Assembly: GCA_028717465.1 (NCBI GenBank)
Contig: JAQUNS010000007.1
Coordinates: 1 to 12,870 of the forward strand
Reading direction: 5' to 3'
DNA from: Candidatus Omnitrophota bacterium
GTDB lineage: Bacteria; Omnitrophota; Gorgyraeia; Kaelpiales; Kaelpiaceae
DNA length: 12,870 nucleotides
The notes beneath the pieces were generated by a model. That model was not told the DNA's origin. It did no database searches and saw only the letters and a program-made list of their open reading frames with translations. Shown here piece after piece: positions 1 to 6,183 of the stretch (its first letter is position 1; each line of letters starts with the position of its first letter). The position numbers and the translations under genes are program-made.

Positions 1-15
1 ATCCTTGCCTATAAG

Positions 16-44
16 ATGACAAATATCATAGCCCGTGTTATTAT
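16..44 (+). promoter_or_regulatory. sigma70-type promoter for the tRNA genes and probably the thrS operon
   Basis: An ATGACA hexamer at 16-21 (5 of 6 matches to TTGACA) is followed after exactly 17 bases by TATTAT at 39-44 (5 of 6 matches to TATAAT). Transcription would start near base 51, about 16 bases before tRNA-Leu. No terminator is seen between the tRNAs and thrS, so this promoter may also feed the downstream operon. The call rests on consensus matching and spacing only. Confidence 0.55.
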
Positions 45-66
45 ATGGAATAATTTTGATGTCATT

Positions 67-151
67 GCCGGGATGGCGGAATGGCAGACGCATCGGACTT
101 AAAATCCGATGTCCTGCAAGGGACGTGCCGGTTCAAGTCCGGCTCCCGGCA
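67..151 (+). tRNA. tRNA-Leu (anticodon UAA)
   Basis: This is a complete class II tRNA. The acceptor stem pairs 67-73 (GCCGGGA) with 144-150 (TCCCGGC), and A151 is the discriminator base. The anticodon stem 93-97/105-109 encloses the loop CTTAAAA, which puts the anticodon TAA at 100-102. A long variable arm with its own stem (GTCC 111-114 pairing with GGAC 121-124) is the mark of leucine or serine tRNAs. The T arm is GCCGG-TTCAAGT-CCGGC at 127-143. The 3' CCA is not encoded, because the sequence continues ATTTT, so a CCA-adding enzyme must finish the end. It reads UUA and, by wobble, UUG codons. tRNA-Val follows 29 bases later in the same direction. Confidence 0.97.
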
Positions 152-180
152 TTTTAGCGGATTTATTAACTAAGAAAAAT

Positions 181-257
181 GGGCGGTTAGCTCAGTTGGC
201 TGGAGCGTCACGTTGACATCGTGAAGGTCACAGGTTCAAGTCCTGTACCGCCCACCA
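181..257 (+). tRNA. tRNA-Val (anticodon GAC), CCA encoded
   Basis: This is a complete class I tRNA. The acceptor stem pairs 181-187 (GGGCGGT) with 247-253 (ACCGCCC), the discriminator is A254, and the CCA tail is encoded at 255-257. The anticodon stem TCACG/CGTGA (208-212/220-224) encloses TTGACAT, giving anticodon GAC at 215-217, which reads GUC and GUU. The T arm is ACAGG-TTCAAGT-CCTGT at 230-246. Only 29 bases separate the tRNA end from the thrS start. That gap contains the thrS ribosome-binding site and no terminator, so tRNA and mRNA are probably processed from one transcript. Confidence 0.97.
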
Positions 258-286
258 CTTAAAAGTGCAACAGTGTAGAGGTATAG

Positions 287-2008
287 ATGGAAGATGAAAT
301 CTTAAAATTACGGCATAGCACGGCGCATGTTATGGCTGATGCTGTTAAACAGCTGTTTCCTCAGGCAAAGCTGGGCATCGGACCGGCTATCGAGAACGGA
401 TTTTATTATGATTTCGACCTGGATTATAATTTAAGCCCGGAAGATTTTATCAAGATAGAACAAAAGATGGCTGAGATTATAAAGAGAGGCTATATTTTTA
501 CGAAAAAAGTTGTAACCAGGCAGGAGGCTTACAAAATATTTGAGCAGAGGCAGGAGCCTTATAAGTTAGAATTGATAGATGCGATAAAAGAACAGAGCCT
601 TTCTCTGTATGAACACGGCGGTTTTATAGATCTCTGTAAGGGGCCTCACCTGGAGAGAACTTCCGATATAAAGGCATTTAAACTCCTTTCGGTGGCCGGA
701 GCTTATTGGAGAGGAGAAGAGTCTAATAAAATGTTGCACAGAATTTATGCTACGGTTTTTCCGACCGAACAAGAGCTTGCAAGCTATCTCTGTGCTGTAG
801 AAGAGGCTGAAAAGAGGGATCATAGAAAATTAGGGCAGAGGCTCGGATTGTTTACTTTTTTCCCCCAGGCCGGGGCAGGGCTGGTCTTTTATCTGCCTAA
901 AGGAGCCTTGCTTAGAAAGTTAATCGAAAATTATATTCTTAGGCAACATTTAGCCAGAGGCTACGATATAGTACTTACGCCTCAGATTTTGAAATCGGAT
1001 GTTTGGAAAACATCGGGTCATTATGAATACTATAAAGAGCATATGTATATTTTCCAAAGCGATAATAATGAATATGCTGTCAAGCCTATGAACTGCCCCG
1101 GCCACATTATGATTTACAAATCTCGCAAGCATAGCTATAAAGAACTGCCGATACGTTTTTTTGAATTAGGCACGGTATATAGGCATGAGAAAGCCGGCGT
1201 TTTGCACGGACTGCTCAGGGTGCGAGGCTTTACCCAGGACGATGCCCATATATTTTGCCGGGAAGACCAGCTGAAAAAAGAAATAGTAGATGTTATTGTT
1301 TTTATGCAAGAAATAATGCGGGATTTTGGTTTTAACAGTTTTGAAATAGAATTGAGCACCCGCCCGGAAAGCTATATAGGCCAGGACGAGCAATGGCAGA
1401 AAGCCACCGAGGCTCTGCAAGAATCTCTGCAGGAATTGAAAATAGATTATAAGACATGTCCCGGAGAAGGCGCTTTCTATGGGCCCAAAATAGATATTAA
1501 GTTAAAAGACGCTATCGGCCGAATGTGGCAGTGCGCGACAATTCAGTGTGATTTTGCCCTGCCCGAACGTTTTGATGTTACCTATGTCGGAGAAGACGGC
1601 GCCAATCATCGTGCTATTATGTTACACCGGGCTATCTTAGGCAGCTTAGAGCGTTTTCTGGGCACACTTATTGAGCATTACGGCGGAGAGTTTCCGCTCT
1701 GGCTGGCTCCGGAACAGCTTAGAATAATTCCTGTGTCTGAAAAATTTCTTGCATATGCGCAGAAATTGAAGAGAATATTAGAGCAAGACAGGTTTCGGAC
1801 AAGCATAGATGCGCGGTCCGAGACGCTCGGCTACAGAGTAAGAGAAGCAGAGATAGAAAAGGTGCCGTATCTATTGATATGCGGTAAAAAAGAAGAACAG
1901 AGCAATACGGTCTCTCTTCGCTCCAGGGGTAAAAAAGAAGAGAGTGGCATAGAGATAAATATATTAACAGAAAAACTAAAGGAAGAGATAGGTGACAAAG
2001 GCATATAA
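287..2008 (+). CDS. thrS: threonyl-tRNA synthetase, short form lacking the TGS domain
   Basis: Charges tRNA-Thr with threonine in the cytoplasm (class II aminoacyl-tRNA synthetase). The 573-residue product opens directly in the N2 editing domain: the HxxxH motif is H10/H14 and its partner C117/H121 lies in DLCKGPH. The catalytic core follows, with the zinc ligands C270, H321 and H447, motif 2 around residues 290-321 (FRxE-like, with R299 and H300) and motif 3 around 447-456. The anticodon-binding domain covers roughly 471-570. E. coli ThrRS is 642 residues because it carries an N-terminal TGS domain of about 60 residues, which is absent here. It cannot be hidden upstream, because tRNA-Val ends 29 bases before the ATG. 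AGAGG at 277-281 supports this start. It overlaps infC by 17 bases. Identity is secure. Confidence 0.97.
   Translation: MEDEILKLRHSTAHVMADAVKQLFPQAKLGIGPAIENGFYYDFDLDYNLSPEDFIKIEQKMAEIIKRGYIFTKKVVTRQEAYKIFEQRQEPYKLELIDAIKEQSLSLYEHGGFIDLCKGPHLERTSDIKAFKLLSVAGAYWRGEESNKMLHRIYATVFPTEQELASYLCAVEEAEKRDHRKLGQRLGLFTFFPQAGAGLVFYLPKGALLRKLIENYILRQHLARGYDIVLTPQILKSDVWKTSGHYEYYKEHMYIFQSDNNEYAVKPMNCPGHIMIYKSRKHSYKELPIRFFELGTVYRHEKAGVLHGLLRVRGFTQDDAHIFCREDQLKKEIVDVIVFMQEIMRDFGFNSFEIELSTRPESYIGQDEQWQKATEALQESLQELKIDYKTCPGEGAFYGPKIDIKLKDAIGRMWQCATIQCDFALPERFDVTYVGEDGANHRAIMLHRAILGSLERFLGTLIEHYGGEFPLWLAPEQLRIIPVSEKFLAYAQKLKRILEQDRFRTSIDARSETLGYRVREAEIEKVPYLLICGKKEEQSNTVSLRSRGKKEESGIEINILTEKLKEEIGDKGI
1980..1987 (+). 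promoter_or_regulatory. ribosome-binding site of infC inside thrS
   Basis: An AGGA core extended to AGGAAGAG lies in the last codons of thrS, four bases before a GTG at 1992. It favours GTG 1992 over the in-frame GTGs at 2040 and 2055 as the IF3 start. Confidence 0.55.
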
Positions 2009-2546
2009 TAGCGGAAATTTTCACAGAAAAGACAATAGAGTGGTCAGGACTCATGTGAATCGCCAGATCAGGGCGGAGCGGATTAGGTTGATTGACGCAG
2101 ATGGTTCTCAGATAGGAATCGTGCCTCTGGAAGAAGGTTTAAGGATTGCAGAACAAAGAGGCTTGGATCTTGTCGAAATTGCTCCGGATACTTCGCCCCC
2201 CGTGTGCAGGATTTTGGATTTTAACAAATTTAAATATCAGCAAGAGAAACGGGCGAAAGAGGCCAAAAAGAAGCAAAAGCAGGTTCATATTAAAGAGGCC
2301 CGGTTTAAGCCCAGAATAGAAGAGCATGATTATCAGGTTATGTTGAAAAGAATACTCAGGTTTTTAGAAAGAGGGGACCGCGTTAGGGTACGCTTGTTTT
2401 TCAGAGGCAGAGAGATGGCTCATCCGGAGCTTGGGGACAACCTGATGAAACGTATCTTGGCAGACCTGGATGCGGTTGCCAGCGTTGAAAAGCCTCCGGT
2501 CAGAGAGGGCAGATATATTACCGCTATTTTATTTTCTAAGCATTAG
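1992..2546 (+). CDS. infC: translation initiation factor IF-3, GTG start
   Basis: IF3 binds the 30S subunit, keeps 50S off and checks start codon-initiator tRNA pairing. The 184-residue product has the N domain (about 18-85, with VNRQIRAERIRLID at 22-35), the family signature at 73-87 (RILDFNKFKYQQEKR), a lysine-rich linker at 84-98, and the C domain (about 99-184, KEARFKP and the RGREM region). The gene overlaps the end of thrS by 17 bases, and its start is a GTG with a good ribosome-binding site. In-frame GTGs at 2040 and 2055 would give slightly shorter proteins that still keep the N domain, so the exact start is less certain than the identity. E. coli infC begins with AUU and is autoregulated through it. 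GTG is less of a target for IF3 discrimination, so that mechanism cannot be assumed here. Confidence 0.95.
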   Translation: MTKAYNSGNFHRKDNRVVRTHVNRQIRAERIRLIDADGSQIGIVPLEEGLRIAEQRGLDLVEIAPDTSPPVCRILDFNKFKYQQEKRAKEAKKKQKQVHIKEARFKPRIEEHDYQVMLKRILRFLERGDRVRVRLFFRGREMAHPELGDNLMKRILADLDAVASVEKPPVREGRYITAILFSKH

Positions 2547-2551
2547 GAGGT
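2545..2551 (+). promoter_or_regulatory. consensus ribosome-binding site of rpmI overlapping the infC stop
   Basis: AGGAGGT begins within the infC stop codon (TAG, 2544-2546) and lies five bases before ATG 2557. It fixes the rpmI start there, not at the upstream in-frame start near 2470, which lies inside infC. Confidence 0.8.
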
Positions 2552-2556
2552 TGATT

Positions 2557-2754
2557 ATGCCTAAGATGAAGACAAAAAAAGCAGTTCGAAAAAGAATCAG
2601 GATTACCGGTAAAGGCAAGCTAAAAAGAGCAAAGGCAAACAAAAGCCATCTTATGAGAAGCAAAACTTCCAAAAGAAGGTTGCATTTAAAAAAAGGTGGT
2701 TATGTCAGCAGCACCGAAGCTGCAAAAGTTAAGAAAATGCTCCCTTATGGATAA
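2557..2754 (+). CDS. rpmI: 50S ribosomal protein L35
   Basis: A small basic component of the large ribosomal subunit. The 65-residue product (MPKMKTKKAVRKRIRITGKG at the start) is rich in Lys and Arg. It shows the typical L35 layout: an N-terminal PKMKTKKA stretch, a central H-L-M-R-S-K-T region at about 31-37 and a C-terminal AAKVKKMLPYG. The length matches the family (about 65). The open frame extends upstream into infC, but the perfect AGGAGGT five bases before ATG 2557 and the conserved N terminus define the start. It follows infC by 10 bases and precedes rplT by 21 bases. In E. coli and Bacillus, L20 represses this gene set through an mRNA structure. I could not identify such an element by eye here. 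Confidence 0.95.
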   Translation: MPKMKTKKAVRKRIRITGKGKLKRAKANKSHLMRSKTSKRRLHLKKGGYVSSTEAAKVKKMLPYG

Positions 2755-2775
2755 GGCAAAAGGAGGTAATAAGTA

Positions 2776-3132
2776 ATGGCAAGAGTAAGAAGGGCACCGG
2801 CCAGGAAACAGCGGCATAAGAAAATATTTCAAATGGCCAAGGGCTTTAGGGGCGGCCGAGGCAAGCTATATAGAACGGCTTTAGAGACCGTAAGAAGAGC
2901 TCTTGTGTATAGCTACAGAGACAGAAAGGTTAAAAAAAGAGTTTTTCGCAGATTGTGGATTATGCGAATGTCAGTAGCCTGTAAAGACGAAGGCATCTCC
3001 TATAGCAGGTTGATATACGGCCTTAATAAAGCAGGGCTGGAGCTGAACAGAAAACAGCTTGCCGAGATGGCTGTGAACGACAGAGAGGGGTTTAGAAAAA
3101 TAGTTGCGCTGGCTAAGGACCATATTGGTTGA
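2776..3132 (+). CDS. rplT: 50S ribosomal protein L20
   Basis: Binds 23S rRNA early in 50S assembly and in several bacteria also represses its own operon. The 118-residue product has the long basic N-terminal extension (MARVRRAPARKQRHKKIFQM, then AKGFRGGRGKLYRTA at 21-35) and the globular C-terminal rRNA-binding domain (about 60-118, ending in KIVALAKDHIG). The length is normal for the family. AGGAGGT at 2761-2767 lies eight bases before the ATG. The stop TGA at 3130-3132 shares its last A with the ATG of ktrB, so the potassium channel gene is translationally coupled to a ribosomal protein gene. Confidence 0.96.
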   Translation: MARVRRAPARKQRHKKIFQMAKGFRGGRGKLYRTALETVRRALVYSYRDRKVKKRVFRRLWIMRMSVACKDEGISYSRLIYGLNKAGLELNRKQLAEMAVNDREGFRKIVALAKDHIG

Positions 3133-4430
3133 TGCAAATCAGGCCTGCAAGAATCATAATACTTAGTTTTGTGTCGCTGATAGCTTTAGGCACGCTGTTG
3201 ATATATTTGCCGTGGGCAACAGAGCAAGGCATAACATTGCTCGATGCTCTGTTTATGTCTGCTTCTGCGGTATGCGTGACCGGGCTTGTTGTCAAAGATC
3301 TCGCCGTAAATTTTACTGTGTTTGGACAGACTGTGATCCTGGCTCTTTTCCAGCTCGGCGGCTTGGGTATCATGACGCTCTCTACAATATTTGCTCTTAT
3401 GCTGGGCAGGCGCATTACTATCACAAATAGAAAGATGCTTGCTCTTACATTTGAAGGCATAGAGCTGGATATCAAACTGCTTTTGAAATGGATTTTTGTA
3501 TCCACCCTGCTGATAGAGCTTACGGGTACGTTGTTGTTGAAACATTTTATTCCCGGTCTGAGTATGTTTTCGGCAATCTTTCATGCTGTATCCGGCTTTT
3601 GCAACGCTGGGTTTTCTCTTTTTTCAGACAGCTTTATCAGCATGCATACTCATCTAGCTGTTAATTTTATTATGATTGTTTTAATTCTGACCGGAGGAGT
3701 TGGCTTTCTTGTATTATTCGATTTGTCCAGATGGTGCAAGGCCAAGCTGTTTAAAAAAGACCTAAGATTGACCTTGCATAGCAAGATAGTAATTGTGACC
3801 ACTGTAATACTGATCTTTACATGGACAATATTTTTATTTGTTACCGAACAAAATCAGGTATTACAAAGTTACTCTTTGGGTAATAAATGGCTGGCTGCTT
3901 GTTTTCAGTCTGTCACAGCCCGCACCGCAGGACTCAATACTATCGAAATAGCCAATCTACAGGCAAGCTCAAAGCTTTTTTTGGGAACTTTGATGTTTAT
4001 TGGAGCTTCACCCGGCTCAACAGGGGGAGGCATTAAGACGGTAACATTAGCGCTTTTAATATTAGGAGTCCTCACCTTGCTTAAAGGCGGTGAACAGATT
4101 AAAATCGGGAACAGGGCTATTCCTATCTATCTTTTTGAAAAAGCAGTGGTAATTGTCATGTTAAGCCTTATCTGGGTAATAGCAGCTATGACAATATTGT
4201 TTATAATAGAGCGCCATCAGCCGCTGGATCTTATTTTTGAGGTTATCTCTGCTTTTGGCACAGTTGGGTTATCGTGCGGCATAACGGACAGTTTGACCCC
4301 TCCAGGCAAATTTATTATAATTTTAACTATGTTGTTTGGCAGAATCGGACCGATGACTTTGGCCATCGCTCTGGCCAACAAAGAAGACGCAAACTTTAAA
4401 TTGCCGGAGGAAGGGGTTATGGTTGGTTAG
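3132..4430 (+). CDS. ktrB: KtrB/TrkH-family potassium-translocating subunit
   Basis: Membrane subunit of a potassium uptake channel of the Trk/Ktr/HKT superfamily. The 432-residue protein has hydrophobic segments throughout and four pore-loop repeats with the filter glycines visible: VTGL (49-52), NAGF (158-161), RTAGL (264-268) and GTVGL (376-380). ASPGSTGGGIKT (292-303) matches the intramembrane gating loop of the third repeat. The length and the single-RCK partner gene fit KtrB better than TrkH (about 480 residues), but the KtrB/TrkH subfamily assignment is by inspection. ATG 3132 overlaps the rplT stop by one base. A TTG three bases upstream is the alternative. No strong ribosome-binding site is present (AAGGA at 3115-3119 is 12 bases away), so translation probably depends on coupling from rplT. 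Confidence 0.9.
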   Translation: MQIRPARIIILSFVSLIALGTLLIYLPWATEQGITLLDALFMSASAVCVTGLVVKDLAVNFTVFGQTVILALFQLGGLGIMTLSTIFALMLGRRITITNRKMLALTFEGIELDIKLLLKWIFVSTLLIELTGTLLLKHFIPGLSMFSAIFHAVSGFCNAGFSLFSDSFISMHTHLAVNFIMIVLILTGGVGFLVLFDLSRWCKAKLFKKDLRLTLHSKIVIVTTVILIFTWTIFLFVTEQNQVLQSYSLGNKWLAACFQSVTARTAGLNTIEIANLQASSKLFLGTLMFIGASPGSTGGGIKTVTLALLILGVLTLLKGGEQIKIGNRAIPIYLFEKAVVIVMLSLIWVIAAMTILFIIERHQPLDLIFEVISAFGTVGLSCGITDSLTPPGKFIIILTMLFGRIGPMTLAIALANKEDANFKLPEEGVMVG

Positions 4431-4494
4431 GCCGGAATATAGAAAAAATCGCATAAAAGAAGTACCATATTTTACGGGTCCGTTTACATTAGTT

Positions 4495-4501
4495 AAGGAG
4501 G
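4495..4501 (+). promoter_or_regulatory. strong ribosome-binding site of ktrA
   Basis: AAGGAGG lies four bases before ATG 4506, at the end of the 75-base ktrB-ktrA spacer. The rest of the spacer (4431-4494) shows no convincing promoter, terminator or known riboswitch. Confidence 0.8.
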
Positions 4502-4505
4502 AAAA

Positions 4506-5159
4506 ATGAGACAATATGCTGTTATAGGCTTGGGAAAATTTGGGCGCAGCGTTGCGCTTACGCTGCTGGAAGATGGCGAGCAGGTAATAGGCATAGACAG
4601 CAACGAAGATGTTGTTAAACAACTGGCCGATAAATTAACCAATGCTGTACAGGCCGATGCTGCTAACGAAAAAGCCATGACTAAACTTGGGATACAGGAT
4701 GTAGACGTTGCGATTGTCTCTGTGGGGGAAGATTTTGAAGCCAGCATTCTAATAACCTTGTTGCTCAAAGAGTTAGGCGTAAAAGAGATAATCGTGAAAG
4801 CAAGCATGGAAGGCCAGGAGAAAGTGCTTCAGAAAATAGGGGCAACCAGGGTGATCCAGCCCGAAAGAGATATGGGCACCAGGCTGGCCAAATCGCTTTC
4901 CTCGCCCAGAATAATTGACCAGATAGAGCTCTCTAGCAACTATAGTTTGCTGGAGATGTCTCCGCCGGAAGATTTTATAGGCAAATCTTTGGGCGCCCTG
5001 GAAATCAGGGCTAAATACGGCTTGAATGTCATTGCTTTAAAGCACGAGAGCGGCGATATAGATATTGCTCCTCAGGCAGGCCATGTGATTAAAAAAGGCG
5101 ATCTATTGGTAGTTATAGGCCAGAATAAAGATATTCAAAGAGTTAAAAAGAAGGCGTGA
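4506..5159 (+). CDS. ktrA: KtrA-type RCK regulatory subunit of the potassium channel
   Basis: Cytoplasmic gating subunit that assembles as a ring under KtrB and opens it in response to nucleotides. The 217-residue protein has one RCK_N Rossmann domain (about 1-135) with the GLGKFG dinucleotide loop at 8-13 and an acidic D31 at the end of the second strand. An RCK_C domain covers about 140-217. E. coli TrkA carries two such units (about 458 residues). The single-unit size and the phrase ASILITLLLKELGVKEI (79-95) fit KtrA/KtrC. Family members bind ATP/ADP or NAD(H) in the N domain and c-di-AMP in the C domain. Ligand choice cannot be read here. Its TGA (5157-5159) sits within the GTGA overlap with pheS. 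Of 22 Ile codons I count 12 ATA. Confidence 0.93.
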   Translation: MRQYAVIGLGKFGRSVALTLLEDGEQVIGIDSNEDVVKQLADKLTNAVQADAANEKAMTKLGIQDVDVAIVSVGEDFEASILITLLLKELGVKEIIVKASMEGQEKVLQKIGATRVIQPERDMGTRLAKSLSSPRIIDQIELSSNYSLLEMSPPEDFIGKSLGALEIRAKYGLNVIALKHESGDIDIAPQAGHVIKKGDLLVVIGQNKDIQRVKKKA

Positions 5160-6172
5160 ACTCAGCACAGCTTAAAAAAATATACCAGGAAGCCGGGCAA
5201 ATGATTTTAGAGGCTTCAAACCAAAAAGACCTCGAAACAGTTAAAAATTTTTATTTGGGCAGAAAAGGCAAGATAGCCGATATCATTAAAAATATACCAG
5301 CCTTGCCCGAAAACCAGAGGCCGCTAATCGGCAAAGAGGCCAATGTCATAAAACAACAGATAGCTGCGCTTATAAGCCGGAAACAGGTTGACCTTGCAAA
5401 AAACTTAACTCCGCAAGACAAGATTGACGTAACGTTGCCTCCTAACCGTTCAAGATTAGGAGGTTTGCATCCGATAACCCAGACTATAAACGAGATAGTG
5501 AAAATTTTTGAACATATAGGTTTTTGTGTCGTAGAGGGCCCGGAGATAGAGACCGACTATTATAATTTTCAGGCGCTCAATATTCCAGAGGGACATCCGG
5601 CCAGAGACGGCCTGGCAACTTTTTACTTGAAAGACAACGACTATCTTCTGCGCTCTCAAACCTCTACGGTCCAGATTAGAATTATGCAGCAGGTTAAACC
5701 GCCTCTTAGAGCGTTATCCCCTGGCAGAGTATTCAGGCCCGATAATTTAGATGCCAGCCATTCGTTTATGTTTCACCAGATAGAAGGCTTGGCTGTAGAT
5801 AGAACAACAAATTTTTCGCATCTTAAAGCGTCTTTGGCTTATTTTGTAGAGAAGTTTTTCGGGCCCAAAACCGGCATGCGCTTTAGGCCCCACTATTTTC
5901 CTTTTACGGAACCTTCGGCAGAGATGGATATATCTTGCATTATCTGTTCCGGGCAGGGTTGTTCTGTCTGCGGCAGAAAGGGCTGGCTCGAAATACTTGG
6001 CGCAGGCATGGTCCATCCGAATGTTTTTAAAGAAGTAGATATCGATCCTGAAGTTTTTCAAGGCTATGCCTTTGGCTTGGGCATAGAGAGAATAGCCATG
6101 TTAAAGTACGGCATAGACGACATAAGATTGTTTGCTAACAACGATATCAGGTTTCTGGAACAGTTTGATTAA
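5156..6172 (+). CDS. pheS: phenylalanyl-tRNA synthetase alpha subunit
   Basis: Catalytic subunit of the alpha2-beta2 class II enzyme that charges tRNA-Phe. The 338-residue product has an N-terminal helical, tRNA-binding region (about 1-85) with the YLGRKGKI landmark at 33-40. The catalytic core has HPITQT at 105-110, motif 2 around FRPDNLDASHSFMFHQIEG (193-211), FTEPSAEMD (250-258) and motif 3 around GYAFGLGIERIAMLKYGI (303-320). Four cysteines (C261, C264, C269, C272) form a CxxC...CxxC knuckle. This is common in non-proteobacterial PheS but absent from E. coli. The start is a GTG overlapping the ktrA stop by four bases. The next in-frame ATG (residue 16) would cut the N-terminal helix. pheT follows after 11 bases. 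Confidence 0.97.
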   Translation: MNSAQLKKIYQEAGQMILEASNQKDLETVKNFYLGRKGKIADIIKNIPALPENQRPLIGKEANVIKQQIAALISRKQVDLAKNLTPQDKIDVTLPPNRSRLGGLHPITQTINEIVKIFEHIGFCVVEGPEIETDYYNFQALNIPEGHPARDGLATFYLKDNDYLLRSQTSTVQIRIMQQVKPPLRALSPGRVFRPDNLDASHSFMFHQIEGLAVDRTTNFSHLKASLAYFVEKFFGPKTGMRFRPHYFPFTEPSAEMDISCIICSGQGCSVCGRKGWLEILGAGMVHPNVFKEVDIDPEVFQGYAFGLGIERIAMLKYGIDDIRLFANNDIRFLEQFD

Positions 6173-6183
6173 TATTCTTTAAA

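Noticed and set aside
566..823. Minus-strand open frames opposite thrS, ktrB, pheS, pheT and rarA
   Set aside because: They lie fully inside strongly recognised + strand genes, have no ribosome-binding sites, and their products show no domain pattern.
2470..2556. Longer version of rpmI starting inside infC
   Set aside because: The extra residues are not part of L35, and a perfect ribosome-binding site sits just before ATG 2557.
3212..3430. Small + strand frame inside ktrB
   Set aside because: It is in a different frame within the pore-loop coding region of ktrB, is Cys-rich and has no family resemblance.
4474..4483. ACGGGTCCGT hairpin or operator in the ktrB-ktrA spacer
   Set aside because: Only a three-pair stem is possible with a real loop. 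The spacer is also too short for a ydaO-type c-di-AMP riboswitch.
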